A stretch of 64,000 nucleotides of DNA from contig JACDEB010000002.1 of NCBI GenBank assembly GCA_013816595.1, positions 1 to 64,000 on the forward strand. The letters run 5' to 3'. A program made the position numbers and the translations under genes. Shown here piece by piece: positions 31,305 to 40,103 of the stretch. Below the pieces are notes generated by a model. It was given only the letters and a program-made list of their open reading frames with translations, was not told the origin of the DNA and made no database searches. This DNA comes from Sphingomonas sp. (GTDB taxonomy: Bacteria; Pseudomonadota; Alphaproteobacteria; Sphingomonadales; Sphingomonadaceae). Position 1 is the stretch's first letter. Every line of letters starts with the position of its first letter.

Positions 31305-33029
31305 TCACGTACCGACTGTGTGGTGCCCGCGAAACATCCCGGTCGGATCGTATGTGCGTTTAGCGCGCAGCAATCGCGGATAATTGCCGCCCCAATAGGC
31401 CTCTCGCCAGTCGCGCCCGAAATAATCGGCTTCGGACAGGTAGCAGCCGCCATCGGGCACCAGCTTCACGAATGGCGCGAACGCGCGGGCCACTCCCGCC
31501 GCTTCTTTCCGGCCAAGCGCATTGTCGGGAATGTGGCCGGGGATCCCGGGCCATGCCGGTGGTCCTTCGGCGGCGACGATCAACAGCCCGAACGCATCTA
31601 CCATTTGCGGATTGGTCGCGGTTTCCAGCGAGCGCTTCACCGCCGCCGGATCGCCCCCAGCAAGCCCTTTGTTCATGTGCAGCGCGATAGTCCATTCGCT
31701 CGCGCCCGCAATAATTGCGTCGACCAGCCGGTTACGGCCCTCGCCCTTGAGCAGGCCCTGCGGCAGCCAGCGCGATTTGTAGGCGTGGAGGACCTGGCCC
31801 GCTTCACTGAGGTTGCCGGCCCAGAAGACATTGTCCGGGCTTGCCCGCGGACGATCGTCAGACAATATGATACCCGGCATCTGCTTGAGAATTTCGGGAT
31901 TCCAGAAATCGCGGGCGGGCAGCGTGACGATCATCGGCTCGCCGCCCATCGAATAGGTATCCTTGTGCGCCCTCAGCCAGCCGAAGAACGGCTTCCACGC
32001 GGCCTCGATCTGCGTCTTGTCGAGCCCGTAGGCGGTCAGCGCAACGGACATTTTTCGTCCGGAACCGAACCGTATCTGCTCACCCCAATGCGGATTGAAC
32101 AGGCTGTCCGCGTAAAACGTCATGACCTTCTCGACCAGCGTCCGCCACGCCTGATCGTCGCTCGCGGTGACGTCGAACAACACCGCACCGATGGTCGCGG
32201 GCAAATCGAAGGTGCGCAAGGTCAGCCGGGTGACGATCCCGAACGTTCCGCCGCCACCACCGCGAAACGCGAAGAACAATTCCGGGTCCTGCCACATATT
32301 GGCGATCCGAATTTTGCCGTCGGCGGTGACGATTTCGGCCTCGAGCAAATTGGCGGCGCCGGTCCCGAAGCCCTTGGAGAAACTGCCGAACCCGCCGCCA
32401 AGCACGAAGCCGCCCACCCCAACGGTCAGGCAGCCGCCGCCCTGGACATAGCGGCCATGCTTGACCGCGGTTTCGCGATAAATGCGGCCCCACAGGCAGC
32501 CTGCGCCGATCGACACTGCCTTGTGCGCCTCGCTACCCGCTGGAGCGCCAGCCGGGACGAACGCATCATGCTGCTCGATGCGGTCGATTTTCTTGGTCCA
32601 CAGAAGCAGCGAATTGGCGGCATTGCTGTTGCCGAAATAGCTGTGGCCACCACCCTTGGTGACAAGGCGGACATTGTGGCGGCGGGCAAAGTCGACGGCC
32701 GCGGCGACATCCGTCGCGCTTTCCGCGGCGACGACGTAGCGGCTTGGCGCGCTGGTCCAGCCGTCGGTCCAGCCGAGCGTCTGAGTGAGCGCCGGGTCGT
32801 CGCTGATCCGATAGGGGTTCTTGAGGCTGGCGAAGAGCGCGTCGGCGCCCTTGCCACCCGAATCGCGGCACGCGACGAGCGGCGAGCGCACCGGCTGGAA
32901 CCGCGCGCCGAGTCGCCGTGCAAGCTCGCCCCACGGCGCGCGTCCGGATTTTGCCAGTACCGGACCCGCCAGCGGAGCAGCGCAACTCGCGCCGGCAAGA
33001 AGCATGAATTTGCGGCGGTCGATGCTCAT
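31305..33029 (-). CDS. FAD-binding (BBE-type) oxidoreductase with Tat-like signal
   Basis: MSIDRRKFMLLAGASCA; VRLVTKGGGHSYFGNS; C-terminal AYWGGNYPRLLRAKRTYDPTGMFRGHHTVG. Confidence 0.88.
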   Translation of the reverse strand: MSIDRRKFMLLAGASCAAPLAGPVLAKSGRAPWGELARRLGARFQPVRSPLVACRDSGGKGADALFASLKNPYRISDDPALTQTLGWTDGWTSAPSRYVVAAESATDVAAAVDFARRHNVRLVTKGGGHSYFGNSNAANSLLLWTKKIDRIEQHDAFVPAGAPAGSEAHKAVSIGAGCLWGRIYRETAVKHGRYVQGGGCLTVGVGGFVLGGGFGSFSKGFGTGAANLLEAEIVTADGKIRIANMWQDPELFFAFRGGGGGTFGIVTRLTLRTFDLPATIGAVLFDVTASDDQAWRTLVEKVMTFYADSLFNPHWGEQIRFGSGRKMSVALTAYGLDKTQIEAAWKPFFGWLRAHKDTYSMGGEPMIVTLPARDFWNPEILKQMPGIILSDDRPRASPDNVFWAGNLSEAGQVLHAYKSRWLPQGLLKGEGRNRLVDAIIAGASEWTIALHMNKGLAGGDPAAVKRSLETATNPQMVDAFGLLIVAAEGPPAWPGIPGHIPDNALGRKEAAGVARAFAPFVKLVPDGGCYLSEADYFGRDWREAYWGGNYPRLLRAKRTYDPTGMFRGHHTVGT

Positions 33030-33184
33030 GTTGGCCCTCCGTGCAGCGAATGCGACTGCCTCGACGATCTTGATCGCCGCGTAAAGACACCTCGGCGGGC
33101 TCGCACGGCCGGATTGTCTATTTTCATCGTGGGTTCAGGCGATTGGTCGCTTGGCCCATCCGGCAGGGGAACAAGGAGTCATCC

Positions 33185-33475
33185 ATGAACCAGTCGACTA
33201 AAATCCTCGCAGCATTCGGTGTCGCAGCTCTTGCTGTCGCGGCGCCGGTTTCGGCTCACACGCCGAAGGCCAAACTGACCATGACGCAGGCGCGCGCAAT
33301 CGCGCTCAAGGCTGCTCCGGGCAAGATCCAGGACGCGGAATATGAAAAAGAAGGCGGCGCCTGGCGCTATTCGTTCGACATTCGCCAGGGGAATAAAATC
33401 CACGAAATCGGCGTCAACGCCAACACCGGCAAGATTGTCGAAAACAAATTCGAAGGATTGAAGGACAAGGACTGA
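33185..33475 (+). CDS. PepSY domain periplasmic protein
   Basis: Signal peptide; LTMTQARAIALKAAPGKIQDAEYEKEGGAWRYSFDIRQGNKIHEIGVNANTGKIVENK. Confidence 0.9.
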   Translation: MNQSTKILAAFGVAALAVAAPVSAHTPKAKLTMTQARAIALKAAPGKIQDAEYEKEGGAWRYSFDIRQGNKIHEIGVNANTGKIVENKFEGLKDKD

Positions 33476-33496
33476 TCGTCCCACCGCCGCGCCTCG

Positions 33497-34273
33497 TCAC
33501 CGGGGCGCGGCGTTTTTCTCGACCGCATCGACTTTGCTGATGGTGAGGTAGGCGACCAGCGCGATGATGATGACGAGGAACACCGCGCTAACCGACATCG
33601 TCGACAGACCAAGTCCGCCGTCCTGTGGCGACTGGGTTAGAAAATCACCGGCCGACGCCCCGAGGGGGCGGGTCAGGACATACGCGCTCCAGAACGCCAG
33701 CACCGAGCCGATTGCTCTGGCATAATAGCCGATCGTGATGAGCAGGATCAGGCCGCCGAAAATGGCCCCAGCAAGGATATAGCCGAGCCCAAGCTGCTCG
33801 CTGACAAGATCGCCAGCGGCCGTACCCAGGGCGAACGTGAACAGGATCGCCAGCCAGTAATAACGCTCCCGGGGGGGTGTGGTAATGTCGTGAATCGACA
33901 AGGTGCGCTCGGCGCGGTGCCAGACGAAGAACGTCGCAGCCAGCGCGATCGCGAACGCGGCCGTCGTGACATACAAGCTGACTCCAAAATTATCGCTGAG
34001 ATTGTCTGTGACGAGTGTTCCGACGATGCTCAGAAAGACGACGCAGATCCAATAAATCCAAGGCACGTACCGATCCTGGCGAAGCTGGAGCGACAGGAAC
34101 CCCGCAAGTACCAGCCCCGCGAGCAGCGAGGTCTTCGTCAATCCAAACCCCAAATTGAAATTGAGGAAGTCGGCCCCTGTTTCGCCCACCGTAGTGGCGA
34201 GAATCTTTATGACCCAGAAGGCCAGGGTGACGATCGGCACCTTGTTGAGCATCTGGTGGCTGGCGTCGGTCAT
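33497..34273 (-). CDS. COG4705-like multi-pass membrane protein
   Basis: LNKVPIVTLAFWVIKILATTVGETGADFLN...; about 8 TM segments. Confidence 0.75.
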   Translation of the reverse strand: MTDASHQMLNKVPIVTLAFWVIKILATTVGETGADFLNFNLGFGLTKTSLLAGLVLAGFLSLQLRQDRYVPWIYWICVVFLSIVGTLVTDNLSDNFGVSLYVTTAAFAIALAATFFVWHRAERTLSIHDITTPPRERYYWLAILFTFALGTAAGDLVSEQLGLGYILAGAIFGGLILLITIGYYARAIGSVLAFWSAYVLTRPLGASAGDFLTQSPQDGGLGLSTMSVSAVFLVIIIALVAYLTISKVDAVEKNAAPR

Positions 34274-34338
34274 TGCGGTTCCTTCCACATGGAGCGGACC
34301 AAACTCCAACCTTGGCGCCTAGCGTTCGTTCCGCGGTT

Positions 34339-35118
34339 CTAACGGCCTTCGAACTTCGCTGCTCGTTTTTCGAGAAACGCTGCGACGCCCTCGCGATAAT
34401 CGTCGGTAAAGCCCAACCGGCGCATCGCGCCCGCCTGAAGGTCGAGTTCTTCGTCGAGACTGTGCAGCCACGAGGCGCGGATCATCTGTTTGATCGCGGC
34501 CAGGCCGAGCGGCGGCAGGCCCGCCAATTTATTCGCGAGCACATCAACCTCTTCGTCGAGAGCTTCGTCCTCGACGCATTTCCAGATCAGCCCCCAGTCG
34601 GCGGCCTGTTGCGCGCTCAGCGGCTCGCCGGTCAGCGCCAGGCCGAGCGCGCGGGCTTGGCCAACCAGGCGCGGCAGGATCCACGTCCCGCCGCTGTCGG
34701 GGATCAGTCCGAGCGCGGAAAAGCTCTGGATGAATTTCGCGGATTGCGCGGCGACGACGATGTCGCAGGCCAAGGCAATATTGGCGCCAGCGCCGGCCGC
34801 TACCCCATTGACCTTGGCGATCACCGGCTGCGGGATCGAGGTCAATGTTCGAATGAGCGGGTTCCAGCTGTCTTCTACCGTTTCGCCAAGGTCGACCATT
34901 TGGCCTGGAGCGGCGGCGCGGTCGTTGAGGTCCTGGCCGGCGCAGAAGCCGCGCCCGGCGCCGGTCACCACCACCACCCGCGCCTCACCAAGGTTGGCAA
35001 GAGCATCGCGCAACTCGCCGTGCATCGCCTTGGTGAAAGCGTTGAGCCGATCGGGCCGGTTGAGCGTGATCCGCGCAATCGCGCCGTCGCGCTTGAAGTC
35101 GATTGTCTCGTAAGCCAT
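34339..35118 (-). CDS. paaG: Enoyl-CoA hydratase/isomerase, PaaG-like
   Basis: ITLNRPDRLNAFTKAMHGELRDAL, GAGRGFCAGQDLNDRA; paa gene context. Confidence 0.87.
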   Translation of the reverse strand: MAYETIDFKRDGAIARITLNRPDRLNAFTKAMHGELRDALANLGEARVVVVTGAGRGFCAGQDLNDRAAAPGQMVDLGETVEDSWNPLIRTLTSIPQPVIAKVNGVAAGAGANIALACDIVVAAQSAKFIQSFSALGLIPDSGGTWILPRLVGQARALGLALTGEPLSAQQAADWGLIWKCVEDEALDEEVDVLANKLAGLPPLGLAAIKQMIRASWLHSLDEELDLQAGAMRRLGFTDDYREGVAAFLEKRAAKFEGR

Positions 35119-35144
35119 TGCGGCGGCGTAGCGAAGGAACCGGT

Positions 35145-35570
35145 GTGGACGCAAACGAACTCGCAGCGGACGTCGCCAGCGCGATGCTCGACGCCGAAGG
35201 AACCGGCCCCGCGTGGGGCATCGTCATCGAGGAAGTGCGCGCTGGCTATGCGCGGGTGTCGATGCTGGTCCGGCCCGACATGCTCAACGGCCACGGAATC
35301 GCTCACGGCGGGATGATCTTCGCGCTTGCCGATAGCGCCTTCGCTTATGTCTGCAACGGTGCCAATCACGCCAGCGTCGCCGCCCAGGCCGGGATCGTCT
35401 TTCTCGGTCAGGCCAGGCACGGCGAAATTCTGGTCGCCGAAGCTCAGGAGGTTGCGCGGGAGGGCAGGGCGGGCGTGACCCGGGTAGCGGTCCGAACGTC
35501 CGACGGCCGGACAATCGCCGAATTCACCGGCTATTCGCGAACCCTGGGCGGTACCGTCATCGACATTTGA
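35145..35570 (+). CDS. paaI: Hydroxyphenylacetyl-CoA thioesterase (hotdog), GTG start
   Basis: [26 protein letters not shown]. Confidence 0.88.
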   Translation: MDANELAADVASAMLDAEGTGPAWGIVIEEVRAGYARVSMLVRPDMLNGHGIAHGGMIFALADSAFAYVCNGANHASVAAQAGIVFLGQARHGEILVAEAQEVAREGRAGVTRVAVRTSDGRTIAEFTGYSRTLGGTVIDI

Positions 35571-35602
35571 ACGTTGGGCATTCAGCGACTAGATCGGACA
35601 AT

Positions 35603-36595
35603 ATGTACACCACCGAACTGACCAAGACCGCGAAGATCGAGAATCTCGAAGACCCCGAACTGCTCGAGGCATTCGAGGCGCGGGTCGCGGCCGATGAGTT
35701 CATCGAGCCCAACGACTGGATGCCCGAAGCCTATCGGCGGACCCTGACTCGGCAGATCAGCCAGCACGCGCATAGCGAAATCGTCGGCATGCTGCCCGAG
35801 GGAAACTGGATCAGCCGCGCGCCGTCACTCCGGCGCAAAGCGATTTTGCTCGCCAAGGTTCAGGACGAGGCCGGCCACGGGCTCTACCTCTATTGCGCGG
35901 CCGAGACGCTCGGCACCAGCCGGGAGGAGATGATCCTCGCGCTCCACAGCGGAAAGGCCAAATATAGTACGATCTTCAATTATCCGACGCTGACCTGGGC
36001 CGACATCGGTGCCATCGGCTGGCTCGTCGATGGCGCTGCGATCATGAACCAGGTGCCGCTTCAGCGGACCAGCTACGGGCCTTACGCCCGCGCCATGGTC
36101 CGCATCTGCAAGGAAGAAAGCTTTCATCAGCGCCAGGGCTATGAAATCATGATCGCGCTGGCCAATGGCACGGCGCAGCAAAAGCGAATGGCGCAGGACG
36201 CCTTGAATCGCTGGTGGTGGCCAAGCTTGATGATGTTCGGTCCGCCGGACGACAATTCACCCAACACCGCGCAATCGATGCGCTGGCGGATCAAGCGCGA
36301 AACCAATGACGAACTACGCCAGAAATTCGTCGATATTTCGGTGCCGCAGGCGGAATTTCTGGGGCTGACGGTCCCCGATCCCGATTTGAAGTGGAACGAG
36401 GCCAAGGACGAGGGTCGCGGCGGCTATGATTTCGGAGCGGTCGACTGGGAAGAATTTTACGCGGTGGTCCGCGGCGAAGGCCCGGTCGCCAAGGAGCGGA
36501 TGAAGGCGCGGCGGGATGCCTGGGACGACGGCGCCTGGGTCCGCGACGCTGCTGCTGCCTATGAGGCAAAGCGGCAGCAACGGCTCGCTGCTTGA
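35603..36595 (+). CDS. paaA: 1,2-phenylacetyl-CoA epoxidase subunit PaaA
   Basis: [30 protein letters not shown] di-iron motifs. Confidence 0.96.
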   Translation: MYTTELTKTAKIENLEDPELLEAFEARVAADEFIEPNDWMPEAYRRTLTRQISQHAHSEIVGMLPEGNWISRAPSLRRKAILLAKVQDEAGHGLYLYCAAETLGTSREEMILALHSGKAKYSTIFNYPTLTWADIGAIGWLVDGAAIMNQVPLQRTSYGPYARAMVRICKEESFHQRQGYEIMIALANGTAQQKRMAQDALNRWWWPSLMMFGPPDDNSPNTAQSMRWRIKRETNDELRQKFVDISVPQAEFLGLTVPDPDLKWNEAKDEGRGGYDFGAVDWEEFYAVVRGEGPVAKERMKARRDAWDDGAWVRDAAAAYEAKRQQRLAA

Positions 36596-36600
36596 ACCCC

Positions 36601-36673
36601 GCGCTCACCCTGAGCTTGTCGAAGGGTTTTCTCCAGCGTAGCGCTCGCGTTTCGACAAGCTCAACGTGAGCGC
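36601..36673. repeat. Intergenic palindromic repeat (23-nt imperfect arms)
   Basis: gcgctcaccctgagcttgtcgaa ... ttcgacaagctcaacgtgagcgc between paaA and paaB. Confidence 0.85.
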
Positions 36674-36680
36674 TTTGGAG

Positions 36681-36974
36681 ATGGAGATGAAAGGTCACGA
36701 CTGGCCGCTGTGGGAAGTGTTTGTTCGCGCCAAGGGCGGTCTTTCGCACCGCCACGTCGGCAGCGTTCATGCGCCCGACCCGAAGCTCGCGCTCGCCCAT
36801 GCCCGCGACACCTATACGCGGCGCCAGGAAGGGGTCTCGCTGTGGGTCGTGAAATCGACCGACATCATTGCCTCCGACCCGGCGGAGGCCGGCGAATTGT
36901 TCGAACCCGCGGCGGACAAGGTCTATCGCCATCCGACATTCTACGACATCCCCGACGCAGTGAAGCACATCTAG
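36681..36974 (+). CDS. paaB: 1,2-phenylacetyl-CoA epoxidase subunit PaaB
   Basis: WPLWEVFVRAKGGLSHRHVGSVHAPDPKLALAHARDTYTRRQEGVSLWVV. Confidence 0.95.
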   Translation: MEMKGHDWPLWEVFVRAKGGLSHRHVGSVHAPDPKLALAHARDTYTRRQEGVSLWVVKSTDIIASDPAEAGELFEPAADKVYRHPTFYDIPDAVKHI

Positions 36975-37817
36975 ATGCCGTCGCTGCCCGCATTTGAAAA
37001 AGACGTCGAGGAAAAGGCCAAAAGCGCCCCCGACACCGGCGCGTTCGACGAGCAGACTCCCGAAGCCGGTTCCGACCCGCTCGAGGACGCTTATTACGAT
37101 TATCTGTGCCGCCTTGGCGACGATGCGCTGATCCTTGGTCAGCGGCTCGGCGAATGGTGCGGTTATGCGCCGGTTCTGGAAGTCGATCTCAGTCTCGCCA
37201 ATCTCGCGCTTGACCTCATCGGTCAGGCGACGATGGCGCTGGGCCACGCCAATAATGGCGACGGCGACGAGCTCGCCTTTCATCGCGACGTGCTCGATTT
37301 TCGCAATTGCCTGTTGGTCGAGCAGCCCAATGGCGATTTCGCCCGGACCATCGCCCGCCAGCTGTTGTTTTCGACCTGGCAGTACATTCTCTATCGCGAA
37401 CTGACCGAGAGCCCCGACAAGTTCCTGCGTGAATTCGCGGCCAAGGCGGTCAAGGAAGTCGCTTATCACCGCGAGCTGGCCAGCGAATGGACCATCCGGC
37501 TTGGCGACGGGACCGAGGACAGCGCCCGGCGCATGGCCGAGGGGCTCGACTGGTGCTGGCGCTTCATTCCGGAATTGTTCGAAGTCGACGAAGAGCTCGA
37601 AGAAATGATCGCTCGCCAGACGGTGCCCGATCCGCGCGGGTTCGAGGCCGAATATTATGCAGCGATCGAAGGCGTGCTGGGCCAAGCGGCGCTTGCAATT
37701 CCACCCGACCAGCGGCCAATTCTCGGTGGCCGCCGAGGGCACCATAGCGAGCACCTCGGCCATCTGCTCGCGGCGATGCAATATCTGCCCAGGACCTATC
37801 CGGACGCCGCCTGGTAA
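36975..37817 (+). CDS. paaC: 1,2-phenylacetyl-CoA epoxidase subunit PaaC
   Basis: YLCRLGDDALILGQRLGEWCGYAPVLEVDLSLANLALDLIGQA. Confidence 0.95.
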   Translation: MPSLPAFEKDVEEKAKSAPDTGAFDEQTPEAGSDPLEDAYYDYLCRLGDDALILGQRLGEWCGYAPVLEVDLSLANLALDLIGQATMALGHANNGDGDELAFHRDVLDFRNCLLVEQPNGDFARTIARQLLFSTWQYILYRELTESPDKFLREFAAKAVKEVAYHRELASEWTIRLGDGTEDSARRMAEGLDWCWRFIPELFEVDEELEEMIARQTVPDPRGFEAEYYAAIEGVLGQAALAIPPDQRPILGGRRGHHSEHLGHLLAAMQYLPRTYPDAAW

Positions 37818-38890
37818 TGGCCGAGCATTTTCATGCGCTCGAAATTGCCGAAATCGTGCCCGAGACCGACGAAGCGGTATCGATCCGCTTTCATATTCCG
37901 CCCGCGCTTGAGGACGCGTTCAGCTTCAAGGCGGGCCAGCATCTGACCTTGAAAGCCGACATCGAAGGCGCGGAAGTACGGCGCAATTATTCGCTCTGCA
38001 CCGCGCCCGGCGACAAGGATGTGATGGTCACGGTCAAGCGCATCGCCGGTGGCCTTTTCTCCAACTGGGCGGGGGACAATTTGAAGGCCGGGGACACACT
38101 CGATGTCATGGCCCCGCACGGCAGCTTTACCGTGCCCTTCGCGCAAGGCTCGGCGAAACGCTATGTCGGCTTTGCCGGCGGGTCGGGAATTACGCCGATC
38201 ATCTCCCTGATCCGGACCGCCTTGAGCGCAGAGACCGGCAGCCGCTTCACCCTTTTCTACGGCAATCGCGACAGCGTTTCGGTAATCTTTCTCGACGCTT
38301 TGGCCGATCTCAAGGACCGCTTCATGAGCCGGTTCGAACTCTATCATTTCCTCGCCGAGGAGGAGCAGGATATCGAGCTGTTCAACGGCATGCTCGACCA
38401 GGCCACCTGCGCCGCGGCGATCGATCAGCTGGTCGATGACCCGGTTAGCGTCGACGAATGGTTCATTTGCGGGCCCGGCCCGATGATGGACTCAGCCGAA
38501 GCCGCGATCCTCGAGCGCAAGGTCGACAAGGCCCGGGTCCATATCGAGCGCTTCACCGTCGGCCGGCCGTCCGCAGCGGTCGCTGCGGCGTTGCAACAGG
38601 CGCAGGCCGAGGCAGCGGGGCTGAGCGTCTCGGTGACTCTCGACGGGCGCACCCGAAAAGTCGAATTCAACGGCGAGAACATCCTCGACAGCGCACTCGA
38701 AGCCGGGCTGTCCGCGCCCTTCGCGTGCAAGGCCGGGGTGTGCGCGACCTGCCGCGCCAAGGTCATCCGGGGCAAAGTCGAAATGGCGGTCCATTACGGG
38801 CTCAGCGATGAAGAGGTTGCGGCGGCTTACGTGCTCACCTGCCAGTCGGTGCCGGTAGGGGACGGGGTGGCGGTGGATTATGACTCGTGA
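37817..38890 (+). CDS. paaE: 1,2-phenylacetyl-CoA epoxidase reductase PaaE
   Basis: FNR-like reductase domain plus C-terminal 2Fe-2S ferredoxin CKAGVCATCRAKVIRGKVEM. Confidence 0.94.
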   Translation: MAEHFHALEIAEIVPETDEAVSIRFHIPPALEDAFSFKAGQHLTLKADIEGAEVRRNYSLCTAPGDKDVMVTVKRIAGGLFSNWAGDNLKAGDTLDVMAPHGSFTVPFAQGSAKRYVGFAGGSGITPIISLIRTALSAETGSRFTLFYGNRDSVSVIFLDALADLKDRFMSRFELYHFLAEEEQDIELFNGMLDQATCAAAIDQLVDDPVSVDEWFICGPGPMMDSAEAAILERKVDKARVHIERFTVGRPSAAVAAALQQAQAEAAGLSVSVTLDGRTRKVEFNGENILDSALEAGLSAPFACKAGVCATCRAKVIRGKVEMAVHYGLSDEEVAAAYVLTCQSVPVGDGVAVDYDS

Positions 38891-38909
38891 AGCGGCTAAT
38901 CGCCCGGTC

Positions 38910-40103
38910 ATGCTGACCGACACCAAAGCGCGGGGACTCGCCGATCTTCCGCCCGTTCAAAGCGACTCGCTGCTGGCGCTGATCGCGCTTGCCGCCGCCG
39001 ACCCGCGCGCCGACAAGATCGATGTCGGGGTCGGCGTGTTCCGCGATGGCGCCGGCAACACCCCGATCCTCAAGGTGATGAAGCAAGCCGAGCAGCGCCT
39101 GCTCGATACCCAGGTCACCAAGGCCTATCTTGGCGGTGCCGGCGACAAAAAATATGCCGAGCTGCTCCGCCCGACCGTGCTCGGCGAACATGCCGCGGAT
39201 GCGCGCATCGCCGGGGTCCAGACGCCGGGCGGCTGCGGTGCGCTTCGGCTCGGGTTCCAGCTCATCGCTCGGGCCAATCCCAAGGCCCGCGTGCTTCTCG
39301 GCACCCCGACCTGGCCCAATCACGCGCCGATCATCGACGGTGTCGCTCTCGAAATCGTCGAATATCCTTATTACGACCGTTCCAGCGGCGCGATCAGCTT
39401 TGCGAAAATGCTCGAAGCGCTCGAGGCCGCGGCCCCGGGCGACGTCGTCTTGCTTCACGGTTGTTGCCACAATCCGACCGGCGCCGACCTCAGCGACGAC
39501 CAGTGGGAGCAGATGACTCAGGTCGTCGCCCGGCGCGGGCTGCTGCCGTTCGTGGATATCGCCTACCAGGGTTTCGGACGCGGGCTTGATGAGGATGGGC
39601 GCGGGTTGCGCGGCCTGCTCACGGCGTGCGACGAGGTCATTGCGGCGCACAGCTGCGACAAGAATTTCAGCGTCTACCGCGACCGCGTCGGGTCGCTGTG
39701 GCTCAAGACCGCAAGCGAGGAATCGACCCGGACGGCGATGGCCCACGTCCTCCAGGATGCGCGCGAGATGTGGTCGATGCCGCCCGATCACGGCGCTGCG
39801 TGCATCCATATCATCCTCGACGACAGCGAACTCCGCGCCCGCTGGCTGGTCGAACTCGCAGCGATGCGCGAGCGCATCAACGCGGTGCGCCGGCGGATCG
39901 CTTCGTTCGACCCGCGCCTCGACTATATCGGTCGCCAGTTCGGCATGTTCTCGCTGCTTCCATTGAGCAGGGATCAGGTGCTCAAGCTGCGCGAGGATCA
40001 TTCGATCTACATGGCCGATAGCGGGCGCTTCAACGTCGTCGGCATGGCCGATGGCGACATCGATCGATTTACCGCGGCGGTCGTGGACGCCATGGATGGC
40101 TGA
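38910..40103 (+). CDS. Aromatic amino acid aminotransferase (class I, PLP)
   Basis: DKIDVGVGVFRDGAGNTPIL, LLHGCCHNPTGADLS; paa operon context. Confidence 0.88.
   Translation: MLTDTKARGLADLPPVQSDSLLALIALAAADPRADKIDVGVGVFRDGAGNTPILKVMKQAEQRLLDTQVTKAYLGGAGDKKYAELLRPTVLGEHAADARIAGVQTPGGCGALRLGFQLIARANPKARVLLGTPTWPNHAPIIDGVALEIVEYPYYDRSSGAISFAKMLEALEAAAPGDVVLLHGCCHNPTGADLSDDQWEQMTQVVARRGLLPFVDIAYQGFGRGLDEDGRGLRGLLTACDEVIAAHSCDKNFSVYRDRVGSLWLKTASEESTRTAMAHVLQDAREMWSMPPDHGAACIHIILDDSELRARWLVELAAMRERINAVRRRIASFDPRLDYIGRQFGMFSLLPLSRDQVLKLREDHSIYMADSGRFNVVGMADGDIDRFTAAVVDAMDG

Noticed and set aside
36291-37781. 496-aa minus-strand ORF
   Set aside because: Antisense to paaA-paaC, which have clear homology; shadow ORF
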